From the NCBI RefSeq assembly GCF_000502955.1, contig NZ_AYWO01000005.1:118344-169072 (forward strand): DNA of 50,729 nucleotides. Reading direction: 5' to 3'. This DNA is from Mesorhizobium sp. LNHC252B00 (lineage in GTDB: Bacteria; Pseudomonadota; Alphaproteobacteria; Rhizobiales; Rhizobiaceae). Every line of letters begins with the position of its first letter. Position 1 is the stretch's first letter. Position numbers and translations under genes: made by a program. The notes below the pieces were generated by a model that was not told the DNA's origin, ran no database searches, and worked only from the letters and a program-made list of their open reading frames with translations. Below are positions 29,794 through 38,682 of the stretch, in pieces.

Positions 29794-30630
29794 TTACTTG
29801 ACTGCGCCGGCGGCGATGCCGGCGATGAAATGGCGCTGCAGCAGCACGAAGACGACGAGCATCGGCACCGTCAGCATCACGGCGCCCGCCATGATGCCGC
29901 CCCATGACACCTTGGTGAGGCCGATCAGCGTACCGAGCGCCACCGGCGCCGTCATTGAACCGGGCTGGCTGTTGATCAAAAGCGGCCACAGATAATTGTT
30001 CCAGGAGGCGAGGAACAGGATGATGGCGAGCGCCGCCAGCATCGGCCGCGCCAAGGGCAGCCCAACGAACAGGAAGATGCGCCATTCCTTTACGCCTTCG
30101 ACGCGCGCCGCATCGAAGAGGTCGTCCGGCATCATCGAAAAACTCTGCCGCATGAACAGCACGCCGAGCGAATTGAACAGCGGCGGCACGATCAGCGCAA
30201 TCCAGGTGTTGGCGAGCTTGAAATCGCGCGCCACCATGATGAATTGCGGGATCAGCACGACCGCATAGGGAAGCGTGATGGTGCCGAGGATAATGGCGAC
30301 AATCGCGCCTTTGCCGAAGAACTGGTAACGAGCCAGTGCCCAGCCGGCCATCGACGTCAGCAGCACCGACAGGATGGTGTAAGTCACCGCCACCGAAACC
30401 GAAATGCCGATGGCGCCGACGAAGTTGGTGTCCCGCTGCAGATTGTTGAAATTGTCAATGAAATTGCCGTGCGGCAACAGCTCGATGCCGGGGCTGAAGA
30501 TGCCGTTGTCCGGCATGGTCGAAAATACCACCATCATCCACAGCGGAAACAGCCAGATCAGCGCCAGCGGCGTCAGGAACAGATGCAGCGCAATGCTGCG
30601 TCCCAGCCTGGTGGAGGAGCGCGAGCTCAT
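29794..30630 (-). CDS. Sugar ABC transporter permease 2 (CUT1, MalG-like)
   Basis: 278 residues with about six membrane segments, beginning after a short basic N-terminus ([20 protein letters not shown]). The EAA loop is [19 protein letters not shown], and [13 protein letters not shown] is a conserved MalG-family block. The start overlaps the stop of permease 1 by 4 nt (ATGA), so they are translated together. Confidence 0.9.
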   Translation of the reverse strand: MSSRSSTRLGRSIALHLFLTPLALIWLFPLWMMVVFSTMPDNGIFSPGIELLPHGNFIDNFNNLQRDTNFVGAIGISVSVAVTYTILSVLLTSMAGWALARYQFFGKGAIVAIILGTITLPYAVVLIPQFIMVARDFKLANTWIALIVPPLFNSLGVLFMRQSFSMMPDDLFDAARVEGVKEWRIFLFVGLPLARPMLAALAIILFLASWNNYLWPLLINSQPGSMTAPVALGTLIGLTKVSWGGIMAGAVMLTVPMLVVFVLLQRHFIAGIAAGAVK

Positions 30631-31487
30631 TTCGGCTCCCTCGTCAGCCACAGTTGCACCAGCGTGATGGCGATCGCCAGGCCGGCCATGGTGTAGGCAA
30701 CGGCCGACGCATAGCCGAAGTTGAGCGAGCGGAAACCCTGGCGATAGAGCAGCAGACCAAGCGTCTCCGTGCCGCCTCCCGGGCCGCCCCGCTCGGTGAT
30801 CAGGAACGGCTCGGTGAACAGCTGCATGGTGCCGATGATCGACAGCACCAGGCAAAACACGATGACCGGCTTGAGGAGCGGCAGGGTGATATGGAAGAAC
30901 TGCTTGAGCTTGCTGACACGATCGAGCGTCGCCGCCTCGTAGACATCTTCGGGAATGGACTGCATGCCGGCGAGCAGGATGATGGCGTTGTAACCGGCCC
31001 AGCGCCAGGTCACCGCGATCATGATCAGCGCCATCGCCGGCGTGACGTTGGAGAACCAGTCGATCTTCGGCAGGCCGACGCTGTTCAAGAGCTTGTTGAT
31101 GATGCCGAAATCGAGGTTGAACATCAGCCGGAACACCGCCGAATAGGCGACCTCGCCAACCACGACCGGGGCGAAGAAGGCAAAGCGGTAAAGGCCGCGC
31201 GCCTTCAAAAGCGGCGAATTCAACAGCACCGCCATGACGAGCGCCAGCGAAATCATCACCGGCACCTGGATCACCAGGATCAGCAGCGTGTTCTCAAGCG
31301 CGTTGAAGAAGGCCGGATCCCCGATCAATCGGCCCCAGTTGAAGCCGGGCGCGAACCGCCACGGCACGGTGCGCGTCGCCTGGAAGGAGATCATGAAGGA
31401 GCTGATGATCGGCCACACCCAGAACACCGCAAAGATCAGCAGATAGGGCGCGAGGAAGCGATACGCCGTGGCATTCTGATGGCGCAT
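30627..31487 (-). CDS. Sugar ABC transporter permease 1 (CUT1, MalF-like)
   Basis: 286 residues with about six membrane segments (FLAPYLLIFAVFWVWPIISS first). The EAA loop reads EAATLDRVSKLKQFFHITLP, and FTEPFLITERGGPGGGTETL is the familiar MalF-family block. AAAGGAG precedes the ATG at 31487. A strong hairpin lies between it and the binding-protein gene. Confidence 0.9.
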   Translation of the reverse strand: MRHQNATAYRFLAPYLLIFAVFWVWPIISSFMISFQATRTVPWRFAPGFNWGRLIGDPAFFNALENTLLILVIQVPVMISLALVMAVLLNSPLLKARGLYRFAFFAPVVVGEVAYSAVFRLMFNLDFGIINKLLNSVGLPKIDWFSNVTPAMALIMIAVTWRWAGYNAIILLAGMQSIPEDVYEAATLDRVSKLKQFFHITLPLLKPVIVFCLVLSIIGTMQLFTEPFLITERGGPGGGTETLGLLLYRQGFRSLNFGYASAVAYTMAGLAIAITLVQLWLTREPK

Positions 31488-31552
31488 TGCTGTCTCCTTT
31501 CCGCGTTCAAGGGTGGCGCGCCCTGCTGAAACGCGCGGCGCGTTCGGCAATG

Positions 31553-31581
31553 GTCGCGGGCAGCATCATGCTGCCCGCGAC
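31553..31581 (-). promoter_or_regulatory. Strong intercistronic hairpin after the sugar-binding protein gene
   Basis: GTCGCGGGCAGCA (31553-31565) and TGCTGCCCGCGAC (31569-31581) form a perfect 13-bp stem with a 3-nt loop, 13 nt beyond the binding-protein stop and before permease 1. As in the agp operon, it probably stabilises the binding-protein message or limits read-through. There is no T-run. Confidence 0.65.
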
Positions 31582-31593
31582 ATCATCTCCAGA

Positions 31594-32865
31594 TCAAGAT
31601 TTGACGGGCAATCCGGTCGCCGCGGCGATCTGGCTTGCGGCGTCGTCGAGTGCCGCCTTGGCGTCGGGATAGCCGCCGGCCAGATATTTGGTCTGCACTG
31701 CGCGAACGATGATTTCGGCATCGCTCTGGAATGGCGTGCCGCGGCTGGGAACGACCTTTGGCAAAGTGCCGAGGATGTCCTTCCACACCGCCTGGCCGCC
31801 CCAGTAGGGCAGGCCTTCGGAAACATAGGGCTCATTGAGTGCCGAGATCAGCGAGGGCACGAGGCCGAAACCCTTCAGCATCGTGATCTGGCCTTCATTG
31901 GTTCCGAGCGTGTACTTGAGATAGGCGTAGGCAGCCTCCTTGTTCTTCGACGCCGATGTGATGGCCAGCGAAGACCCGCCGAGATTGGCGGCGCGTGGGC
32001 CATCGGCGGTGAGGCTCGGCATCAGATAGACGCCCCATTTGCCGTTTTCACCGGCCGATTCGGTGCGAATGGTTCCTTCATACCAGCCGCCATAAATCTG
32101 GGTGGCGACGGTACCGGCGGTGTTGTTGGTGATCTTGGTGCCCCAGTCGGCCGACGAAATGATGCCGGCGTCCTTCATCTCCTTGATCTTGGTCATGGCA
32201 TCGACGCATTTGGGCTGGTTGACCGTGATGGACTGCCCATCGGCGGAGAAATAGGCGCAGCCCTGTTCGTTGGAGATCATACGGAAGAATTCGCTATCGC
32301 CGTTGAAATCGGCGTTGGTCATGGTGACGCCCGGATTGGCGGCCTGGATCTTCTTGCCGGCCGCGATGAAATCGTCCCAGGTCTTGATCGACGCCGGATC
32401 GACGCCGGCCTTTTCGTAGAAGTCGCGGCGATAGAAGGCCGCGACCGGGCCCGAATCCCACGGCATCGCATAAGCCTTGTCGCCGACTTCGAGCTCGGTG
32501 CGTTTGAAGTCGGGGAATTTCGCCTGATCCTCTGCGGTATAACCCAGCGTATGCAGGTCGACGAAGCAGTCGGGGAACTGACTCCAGTAGTTCTCGGCTT
32601 CGCCGTTCTCGATGGTGACGATGTCGGGCAGACCGACGCCGCCGGCCGCACAACCGGCGATCGACTTATCGTAAGTCGGCTGGTTGCCGAGATCCTGGAC
32701 CGTAACCTTGACGTCGGGGAATTGCTTGTTGAAGCCGGCAATGGTCGCCTTCAACGATGAAGCGGCGACATTCCAGCTCCAGATGGTGATTTCGCCGGAC
32801 TGCGCATAGGCCGGGGCAGACCCCAGGGCAAGCACGAGCGCGGCGCAGGTCATTGTGATGCGCAT
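31594..32865 (-). CDS. Sugar ABC transporter substrate-binding protein (SBP family 1)
   Basis: 423 residues. A Sec signal peptide MRITMTCAALVLALGSAPAY ends near AQA-type residues before SGEITIWSWN, the usual start of a family 1 (MalE/CUT1) binding protein. Core motifs include LPDIVTIENGEAENYW and AYLKYTLGTNEGQ. It delivers sugar to the two permeases from the periplasm. GGGAGG lies before the ATG. The sugar is not shown; similarity in layout to lactose or alpha-glucoside systems of Agrobacterium and Rhizobium is suggestive only. It diverges from an AraC-type regulator. Confidence 0.9.
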   Translation of the reverse strand: MRITMTCAALVLALGSAPAYAQSGEITIWSWNVAASSLKATIAGFNKQFPDVKVTVQDLGNQPTYDKSIAGCAAGGVGLPDIVTIENGEAENYWSQFPDCFVDLHTLGYTAEDQAKFPDFKRTELEVGDKAYAMPWDSGPVAAFYRRDFYEKAGVDPASIKTWDDFIAAGKKIQAANPGVTMTNADFNGDSEFFRMISNEQGCAYFSADGQSITVNQPKCVDAMTKIKEMKDAGIISSADWGTKITNNTAGTVATQIYGGWYEGTIRTESAGENGKWGVYLMPSLTADGPRAANLGGSSLAITSASKNKEAAYAYLKYTLGTNEGQITMLKGFGLVPSLISALNEPYVSEGLPYWGGQAVWKDILGTLPKVVPSRGTPFQSDAEIIVRAVQTKYLAGGYPDAKAALDDAASQIAAATGLPVKS

Positions 32866-32971
32866 AGAAATCCTCCCATTTCATTTGCTCTCTCACTGCG
32901 AGCATGGCTAGACTATGCAGTGGGCAAGGCGTGTCGCCGTCAAAGGGAATATAAAATTGGCGGAAAGTAAG

Positions 32972-33844
32972 ATGCCGGAACGGCCGTTTTATCAGCCTGG
33001 CGCCAGCAGCGTGGAAGGCCTGCCGCTTGCCCTGCAGATGTTTCATAACCATCCGCTGGTGATGCTCAAGCCGCATTGGCACGCCCAGGTCGAGGTCAAT
33101 TTCATCGTGCGCGGCAGCGTGCACTACCGCATGAACGAACATGAGATCGCACTGTCGGCAGGCGACATGTGCCTGTTCTGGGGCGGCCTGCCGCACCAGA
33201 TGACCGATCTCTCCGACGACGCCATCTATGCCGGCGCGCATCTGCCGCTGGTGCATTTCTTTCGCTTGCATTTGCCGACGGATGTCCGCCATCGGCTGAT
33301 GACCGGCGCCACGCTGGTGACGGGCGCGACCGATCCGGCGGACCACCACAATTTCGAGCGCTGGAATCGTTATTTCCGTTCGGGCGATCCGGCCATGATC
33401 GAGCATGCCGTGAACGAGTTGCTGCTCAGGCTGGAGCGGGTGCGATTCGAGCCTTATCGTCTGGTGCCGGAAACCGCGCCCGGGCAGGAAACGGGCAGCC
33501 CCTTCGACCAGCAGTCGTCCCGCAATGTCGGTCGAATGTGCGATTTCATCGCCGAGAACTTCCTCTACGAGATCGATAGCGTGAACATAGCGACCGCCGC
33601 CGATATCCATCCCAAATACGCGATGAACCTGTTCAAGAAATCGACCGGCATGACGCTCAACGAATATGTCAACCTGCTGCGGCTGAGCTATGCGCAAGCG
33701 CTTTTGATGCATCAGGACGCCAATGTGCTGCGCGTCGCCATGGATTCGGGCTTCGGCTCGCTCAGCGCCTTCAACAAGTCATTCCGCAAGCTGGCCGGCA
33801 TGTCGCCCTCCGATTTTCGCCGGGGCGTGACCGGCGCCAGATAG
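32972..33844 (+). CDS. AraC-family regulator of the second sugar operon
   Basis: About 290 residues. The N-terminal cupin sensor is clear (HWHAQVEVNFIVRGSVHYRM and FWGGLPHQM), and the C-terminal AraC domain shows IATAADIHPKYAMNLFKKS and VAMDSGFGSLSAFNKSFRKL. Start choice is uncertain: ATG 32972 has GGAAAG 5 nt upstream; a TTG at 32957 with GGGA and an ATG at 32915 are alternatives. It is divergent from the binding-protein gene, with about 106 nt between, and very likely controls that operon in response to the imported sugar. Confidence 0.85.
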   Translation: MPERPFYQPGASSVEGLPLALQMFHNHPLVMLKPHWHAQVEVNFIVRGSVHYRMNEHEIALSAGDMCLFWGGLPHQMTDLSDDAIYAGAHLPLVHFFRLHLPTDVRHRLMTGATLVTGATDPADHHNFERWNRYFRSGDPAMIEHAVNELLLRLERVRFEPYRLVPETAPGQETGSPFDQQSSRNVGRMCDFIAENFLYEIDSVNIATAADIHPKYAMNLFKKSTGMTLNEYVNLLRLSYAQALLMHQDANVLRVAMDSGFGSLSAFNKSFRKLAGMSPSDFRRGVTGAR

Positions 33845-34057
33845 GCGGCGGCAGGTATGCCCCGCGCCGTTGCCGCGAAAGCATTGCCGACTTGATCGCC
33901 GGCTAACTAAAGACGGGTCGAACGGTTGCGGCCCGCGATAAGGACGCCGCCGGACGAAATGGCGTCGCACTGCTCGCCATTTCCGGCTGCCGCAACGGCA
34001 TCGGAAGCGGCCGTCGCACGGCATCGCCTTTCCTGTCTGAAATCGCCATCTGGGCGC
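33845..34057. other. Intergenic region before tRNA-Phe, no gene seen
   Basis: About 310 bases separate the AraC-type gene from tRNA-Phe. Apart from the tRNA promoter candidate at 34058-34085 I see no gene, repeat or RNA. Short frames here have no family likeness. Confidence 0.4.
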
Positions 34058-34085
34058 TGGACAGGCCGAATTCCCATGCTATAAC
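34058..34085 (+). promoter_or_regulatory. Candidate sigma-70-type promoter of tRNA-Phe
   Basis: TGGACA (34058-34063) and TATAAC (34080-34085) are separated by 16 nt and lie about 73 nt upstream of the tRNA. This is a good match to a housekeeping promoter for an alphaproteobacterium. It remains on the chromosomal side, so the tRNA stays expressed after integration. Confidence 0.45.
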
Positions 34086-34157
34086 CCACGCGCTTTCAAG
34101 GGACGCCCACGGCGCCTCGATGAACTCCGGTCAACGAGATTTCGTTTGCCGGAACAG

Positions 34158-34233
<76 letters not shown>

Positions 34234-34445
34234 TCCCCCCTTCTCCCGACACTCCCTTTCACCGAACCTTCTACGCTGCAGCTTCTGCAAGCGCCTGGAA
34301 TTGTTGATGTTTTGCAGTCGCATTGCGCAGTTAAGCGGGACAGGGAGCGCTTCAGGAGCATTTGGTCCAACGAGGCGGGGGGATGGTATTTCCGTTGGTA
34401 TTCGACATCCTGATGGTATCGAAACAGCCAAGGGAGACCTGACGA

Positions 34446-35741
34446 ATGCCCCTCTCCGACGTGAAATGTCGAAATGCCCGCCCTGCTTCCAAGCTCGTGA
34501 AATTATCTGACGGGGGCGGGCTGCAGCTATGGGTACAGCCCACGGGCTCTCGCCTCTGGCGGGTCGCCTACCGCTTTAAGGGCAAGCAGAAACTGCTCGC
34601 GCTGGGCAGCTATCCCCTTATCTCTCTCGCCGAGGCACGGGAGGCGCGCGATGATGCTAAAAGGCTCCTGCTAGCTGGCGTCGACCCTGGAAAGGAACGC
34701 AGCTTGCAAAAGGCTGATTCGGCTAAGGACTCCTTTCGCTCAATCGCGGACGAATATGTCGACAAGCTAAAGAAGGAGGGACGTGCCGACCGGACGATCA
34801 GCAAGGTCAAATGGCTGCTCGACTTTGCCTATCCGATTATCGGCGATAAGTGCATTCGGGAGATCGATACGGCCACCACCCTTGCCGCCCTCCGTCGCGT
34901 TGAGGTTCGCGGTCGATACGAGTCGGCCAGGCGACTGCGCTCCACCATCGGCAGCGTGTTTCGATACGCAATCGCCACCGCACGCGCCGAGACAGATCCG
35001 ACCTTCGCCCTCAGAGGCGCACTCATCAGTCCGACGGTAACGCCTCGCGCCGCGATTACCGATCAGAAGGCCTTGGGCGGTTTGCTGAGGGCGATCTATG
35101 CATTTGACGGACAGCCTACAACCCGAGCCGGTCTGAAGCTGATGGCTCTGATGTTTCCCCGCCCCGGCGAGCTTCGCTCCGCTGAATGGGAAGAGTTCGA
35201 TTTTGAAAGCTCGGTATGGACCATCCCTGAAGCACGCATGAAAATGCGACGTCCGCACCGCATACCCCTGTCAAAGCAGGCGATCAGCGTCCTGACTTCA
35301 CTGAGGGAAATCTCTGGTGGTGGATCGCTGCTGTTTCCTAGTGTTCGATCGGCTTCGCGTCCGATTTCCGACAACACGCTTAACGCCGCGCTGCGTCGTA
35401 TGGGTTACGGCAAGGAAGAAGCAACCGCGCATGGTTTTCGAGCAACGGCATCAACTCTGCTGAACGAATGCGGCAAGTGGCATCCGGACGCCATAGAGCG
35501 GCAGCTGGCCCACATTGAGAACAACGACGTTCGGCGCGCCTACGCCCGGGCAGAGCACTGGGACGAGCGCGTGAAAATGATGCAATGGTGGGCCGACTAT
35601 CTGGATGAACTCAAGAGCAAAAACCCGCGGGTGATCTCAATCGAGGGACGCCGCAAGCCAACGCGACCATCCACTTTGAACCCAACAGCGGCCGTTCACC
35701 AAACGCCGATGCAAATCTCTAACCGCCGGAAATCATACTGA
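34446..35741 (+). CDS. intS: P4-type tyrosine integrase of an ICE (IntS-like)
   Basis: 431 residues. An N-terminal DUF4102 arm-binding domain about 1-90 (LSDGGGLQLWVQPTGSRLWR) is followed by a core-binding part and a catalytic domain with Arg239 (MFPRPGELRSAEW), His329 and Arg332 (HGFR), His356 (QLAHIE) and nucleophile Tyr366 (RRAYAR). It cuts and joins DNA at the tRNA-Phe site. Its position about 200 bp past tRNA-Phe matches what I recall for IntS of the M. loti symbiosis island ICEMlSym. The symbol is by this analogy; the window alone does not show that the element carries symbiosis genes. GGGAG lies 9 nt before the ATG. Confidence 0.88.
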   Translation: MPLSDVKCRNARPASKLVKLSDGGGLQLWVQPTGSRLWRVAYRFKGKQKLLALGSYPLISLAEAREARDDAKRLLLAGVDPGKERSLQKADSAKDSFRSIADEYVDKLKKEGRADRTISKVKWLLDFAYPIIGDKCIREIDTATTLAALRRVEVRGRYESARRLRSTIGSVFRYAIATARAETDPTFALRGALISPTVTPRAAITDQKALGGLLRAIYAFDGQPTTRAGLKLMALMFPRPGELRSAEWEEFDFESSVWTIPEARMKMRRPHRIPLSKQAISVLTSLREISGGGSLLFPSVRSASRPISDNTLNAALRRMGYGKEEATAHGFRATASTLLNECGKWHPDAIERQLAHIENNDVRRAYARAEHWDERVKMMQWWADYLDELKSKNPRVISIEGRRKPTRPSTLNPTAAVHQTPMQISNRRKSY

Positions 35742-36043
35742 CCGTCGAAAAACGCCGAAACTCGCGCCAAATCGTCGGCCCGGAGGATCAACTTTCTCTC
35801 CGGGGTATCAATAAGGTTGGTGAATGATGACGGTTGGCCGAGAGCGGACTGGACTGGCCGCTCTTGGGCAACGTTCGGCGGGAAGCTGCCGTTCTGCAGC
35901 CGACCCCATTCCCGTCATTCAAGATGCCGGATGGCCGGTTCCGAAACCGGCCATCTACCCGGCCCGGGGCCGCGCTACTAGAGCGAGAATCCCTTGGGCA
36001 GTGTGCGGTCCGTCCGTTTCGCCGGCATTAGTCCGTGGATCCG
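35742..36043. other. Intergenic region between integrase and hipA, no gene seen
   Basis: About 300 bases between two convergent genes. Open frames present have no recognisable domain and look like chance frames in GC-rich DNA or decayed sequence. No clear terminator hairpin, repeat or excisionase gene was found. Confidence 0.4.
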
Positions 36044-37405
36044 CTATCCCCGCCCGACTTTCACCTCCACAACCTCCAGGGGCTCCGCGGCGGCTTCCTC
36101 TCCATAGATCCGGGACAAGCCCTTGATGCGCGTCGCGATCGCGTCGACGAGGCGACCAACGATCTCATGGATGATCCCCTCTTGGCGAAGCTCTTGGGCG
36201 CACTCCGATGCCATATCGGGCATCACCGCGAGCTGATGGCGGATCGTCCGCACCGTGTACTCGGCGCCGACCTTTGCTGAGGACGCACAGCGCCCCCAGT
36301 GGCGCGGCATGATCTCGTCGATCGGGTAGACTCTGTCGATCTTCATCGCCAGTTTAAGGTCGCGCATCTCAGCTTGGATCTCTCCCTCGCCGAGGTGCGG
36401 CAGAATGGAGGAGATGTCGTAGAGCGGAGCTAGGCGGGCCTCGCCCTGGGCACCGAGCAGCATCGAGTAGTTCTTTGCATGCGCGTCCGTGCCGGCGATG
36501 ATCCAGTTGAAGACGTTCGCGGCCATGAAGGTCTGACGGTCTTGGACGGGGTCGAGGGAGGCCGACAGCACCTTTTTGGAGATCGTCGTGATACCTGGCC
36601 CACCCTGGTTCTCGTACTTTAGCGTCGGCATCACCGACAGGGCCTGGCACATGTCCTCCTGATGGATGCGGATGGTCTTGCCGTCGATGTTGCGGCGGTC
36701 GTAGCGCTCGAGAACGATCGCCTTTTCGCCTGCAAAGTCGAGAACCTGGCTGTGTGCAGCGTCCATGCCGAGCTTGCATGCAAGCTGCAGGCAGAAATGC
36801 TCGTTCTCAGTATGCCCGTGCAAGTGCGGCAAAGGCGGCTTTAAGATGTGTGTCGTGGGCGTGTCGCCTAGAGGAATACCCCAGCGATTGCTGCCCGTGT
36901 CGAAATGGAACGCCGTCTTTGCCTGCGCACCAGCGAGACTGAACTGACCAGGATCGCCGATTCGCCGGGTCGCTGCACCATCCTTGCGCAGATCGCGCAG
37001 GCGGTCGCCGATCTGCGCCTCGGTGAGCAACTCCACGTTCTCGCCGCGGGAAATCTGGTCGCCACGCGAAAGGAACTGGACGGCGCCGGCGCAGTCGCGG
37101 CCGACATTCTTGAGCAGGGCAAACGGGTTTCGGGCGGAGACCTGGAACCTCTGCGCCCATCTGGCGAGGGTCTGCTCATTATCCGGCAGTAGGCCCCAGA
37201 GGAATGCCTCGACGACCTTGCCCTCGTAGGTCCTGGTGATCGTCGGCATGGACAGGGAGAGCGGGATCGCCACCCGGCCTTCCATCCATGCCTCGTGATA
37301 GGAGAACGAAAGCTTGCCGCCCTGCAGGTGGTGGAGCCCCCCAACCGGTCTGCCAGCGATATAGACGTCGAGGGTGTCGATCGGGTTCATCATGATCATC
37401 GTCAT
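36044..37405 (-). CDS. hipA: HipA-like serine/threonine kinase toxin
   Basis: 453 residues, close to E. coli HipA (440). In E. coli, HipA phosphorylates glutamyl-tRNA synthetase and causes growth arrest and persistence. Seen here: glycine-rich loop FSLAGAQAKTAF with Ser156 (autophosphorylation position) and Lys163, the NTHILKPP-like segment (TTHILKPPLPHLHGHTENEH), catalytic loop GTDAHAKNYSML (Asp307) and metal-binding LYDISSILP (Asp330). All key residues are kept, so it is probably active. The ATG follows the hipB stop with no gap, indicating coupled translation. It is cargo of the integrated element, between the integrase and the conjugation genes; the target in this host is unknown. Confidence 0.9.
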   Translation of the reverse strand: MTMIMMNPIDTLDVYIAGRPVGGLHHLQGGKLSFSYHEAWMEGRVAIPLSLSMPTITRTYEGKVVEAFLWGLLPDNEQTLARWAQRFQVSARNPFALLKNVGRDCAGAVQFLSRGDQISRGENVELLTEAQIGDRLRDLRKDGAATRRIGDPGQFSLAGAQAKTAFHFDTGSNRWGIPLGDTPTTHILKPPLPHLHGHTENEHFCLQLACKLGMDAAHSQVLDFAGEKAIVLERYDRRNIDGKTIRIHQEDMCQALSVMPTLKYENQGGPGITTISKKVLSASLDPVQDRQTFMAANVFNWIIAGTDAHAKNYSMLLGAQGEARLAPLYDISSILPHLGEGEIQAEMRDLKLAMKIDRVYPIDEIMPRHWGRCASSAKVGAEYTVRTIRHQLAVMPDMASECAQELRQEGIIHEIVGRLVDAIATRIKGLSRIYGEEAAAEPLEVVEVKVGRG

Positions 37406-37699
37406 CTAGAGCTTGTAGGGAATCTCGTCGTCGTCATCGTCGACATGCCGTTCATCGGCATTATGATGATGATCAGCCGACGTCGGCGCCGGCGGGATCT
37501 GAAAGTCCATCTCCACACCAAGCGTGGTCAGCGCCAGCAGCACGTTGCCGATCTCGGCGCTGGGCTTGCCGTTCTCGATCCACGACACCCACGTCTGCGT
37601 CGTGTTGATCATTTTGGCCAAGGCAGCCTGTGACAGGCCGCGCCGGGTGCGGGCCTCCTTGATCAGGATTCCAATGTCGCGAGCTGTTCTGATCTTCAT
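37406..37699 (-). CDS. hipB: HipB-like antitoxin, XRE-family repressor
   Basis: 97 residues. A helix-turn-helix of XRE type covers about 10-65 (RTRRGLSQAALAKMINTTQT, then WVSWIENGKPSAEIG). The tail is unusual, with a His/Asp-rich disordered stretch (HHHNADERHVDDDDDEIPYK). HipB binds and silences HipA and represses the operon by binding repeated operators upstream. The gene directly precedes hipA on the minus strand. Several related AT-rich motifs lie upstream (37702-37821) and are the likely operators. Confidence 0.88.
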   Translation of the reverse strand: MKIRTARDIGILIKEARTRRGLSQAALAKMINTTQTWVSWIENGKPSAEIGNVLLALTTLGVEMDFQIPPAPTSADHHHNADERHVDDDDDEIPYKL

Positions 37700-37701
37700 G
37701 G

Positions 37702-37821
37702 CGTATACGATTTCTGTATGAGCTAGCCTGATATAGGCTCGTATATGACGGGTGTCAATATACGTTACTATATCAATTTAACGCTATATAGGTTCACATA
37801 TCGGCAACCTTCATATACGAA
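37702..37821. promoter_or_regulatory. Repeated ATATACGA-like motifs upstream of hipB
   Basis: In an AT-rich tract the motif recurs in both orientations: GTATACGA (37703-37710), TCGTATAT (37739-37746), ATATACGT (37758-37765) and ATATACGA (37813-37820), with related TATATAGG-like words between. Spacing suggests two or three HipB dimers covering the promoter. This is seen in sequence; binding is inferred. Confidence 0.5.
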
Positions 37822-38159
37822 CCTAAATAAATCATTGCGCCACGCAACAATGTGCGATCGACCTTTCGCCACGGTACCATCGAGAATGACCGCTGGTCGA
37901 GAACTCAACAACGTTGTCGGGGCCGGGAGCGGTCTGGTCCGCTATTCAATTACTGTTGGCGAGAAGCTGTCATTCAGCATCCGGTCTGGCGGCATCGTGA
38001 CAAGATCGATTTTTTGTCCGAAGAGAACGAGGCCGGCCGCAAGAAAAAGCCACGGCTTTTATGCACAACCTTTATTGTCTAGCAGGCTTAGTTGTTCCCC
38101 TGAAACTTGAATCTCCCTCAGACTCAGTGTCTTCTCAGGGTAACCTCTGGGAATTAGAC
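37822..38159. other. Intergenic region upstream of hipB, no gene seen
   Basis: About 340 bases with lower GC than its surroundings at the left end. A frame at 37745-38110 on the plus strand has no domain likeness and atypical composition, so I do not call it a gene. The hipBA promoter must lie at the left side of this stretch. Confidence 0.4.
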
Positions 38160-38366
38160 ATGCCTTCAGGCTCGTTTCAACACCGCGTGTGGCAATGGAT
38201 TGTCGCGTGCTTTCCGACGCCGGCGCACCTCGATGTACAGGAGCGCAATCATCGCTTCCTTGAAGAGGCGCTCGAACTCGCTCAGGCGAATTCCTGCACA
38301 AAGGAGGAGGCACTCGAACTGGTGGAGTACGGACCGGCGGCAACGCGGTCAGGATCAAGAACCTAG
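38160..38366 (+). pseudogene. Truncated MazG-like phage/element protein
   Basis: 68 residues. The start MPSGSFQHRVWQWIVACFPT and NHRFLEEALELAQANSCTKE resemble the N-terminal half of a MazG-like nucleotide pyrophosphohydrolase-type protein found on Rhizobiales phages and elements, which I recall as about twice as long. After ELVEY the sequence leaves the family pattern (GPAATRSGSRT) and ends, so it is a remnant, truncated by deletion or frameshift. It lies between hipBA and the conjugation genes, a likely recombination scar. Recognition is from memory. Confidence 0.45.
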
Positions 38367-38390
38367 CGTGCTCCAAAACGACACCAAGCG

Positions 38391-38669
38391 CTAACCGTTG
38401 TCCAGTGTGGAAGATGATTGCCTTCGTGGTTTCTCCGACGCGCCGGCGCCCGGCAGACCTTCCTTTCTGGCCTTGGCAAACGCCCGGTCGCCTTCCAGGA
38501 ACCCGACCAGCATAAAGGGGATCAGTTCCGCCACCGTTTCGGACTCGCTATAGGTCTCACGGTAAAGTGCGGCATAGTCGTTGAGTGCTTGGCTCAAGTC
38601 GGCGCCAACGGTGATGGTGATCTTCGAAGGTGTCCGGTCCGGAAGTTTTCCGAGTTTCAGGTTAGCCAT
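38391..38669 (-). CDS. DUF2274 domain protein of the conjugation cluster
   Basis: 92 residues (MANLKLGKLPDRTPSKITIT at the start). DUF2274 proteins follow trbI in many alphaproteobacterial trb clusters; the role is unknown. A ribbon-helix-helix-like core is possible (TVGADLSQALNDYAALY). It begins 13 nt after the trbI stop and is the last gene of the minus-strand operon. Confidence 0.8.
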   Translation of the reverse strand: MANLKLGKLPDRTPSKITITVGADLSQALNDYAALYRETYSESETVAELIPFMLVGFLEGDRAFAKARKEGLPGAGASEKPRRQSSSTLDNG

Positions 38670-38682
38670 GAAGTCCTCCTGT

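Noticed and set aside
35824..36126. Open frame of 100 codons between the integrase and hipA
   Set aside because: It overlaps the hipA 3' end, has low-complexity Arg/Pro/Ala composition and no relatives that I recognise.
37745..38110. Open frame on the plus strand upstream of hipB (121 codons)
   Set aside because: It covers the AT-rich operator region, has no domain likeness and no ribosome binding site.
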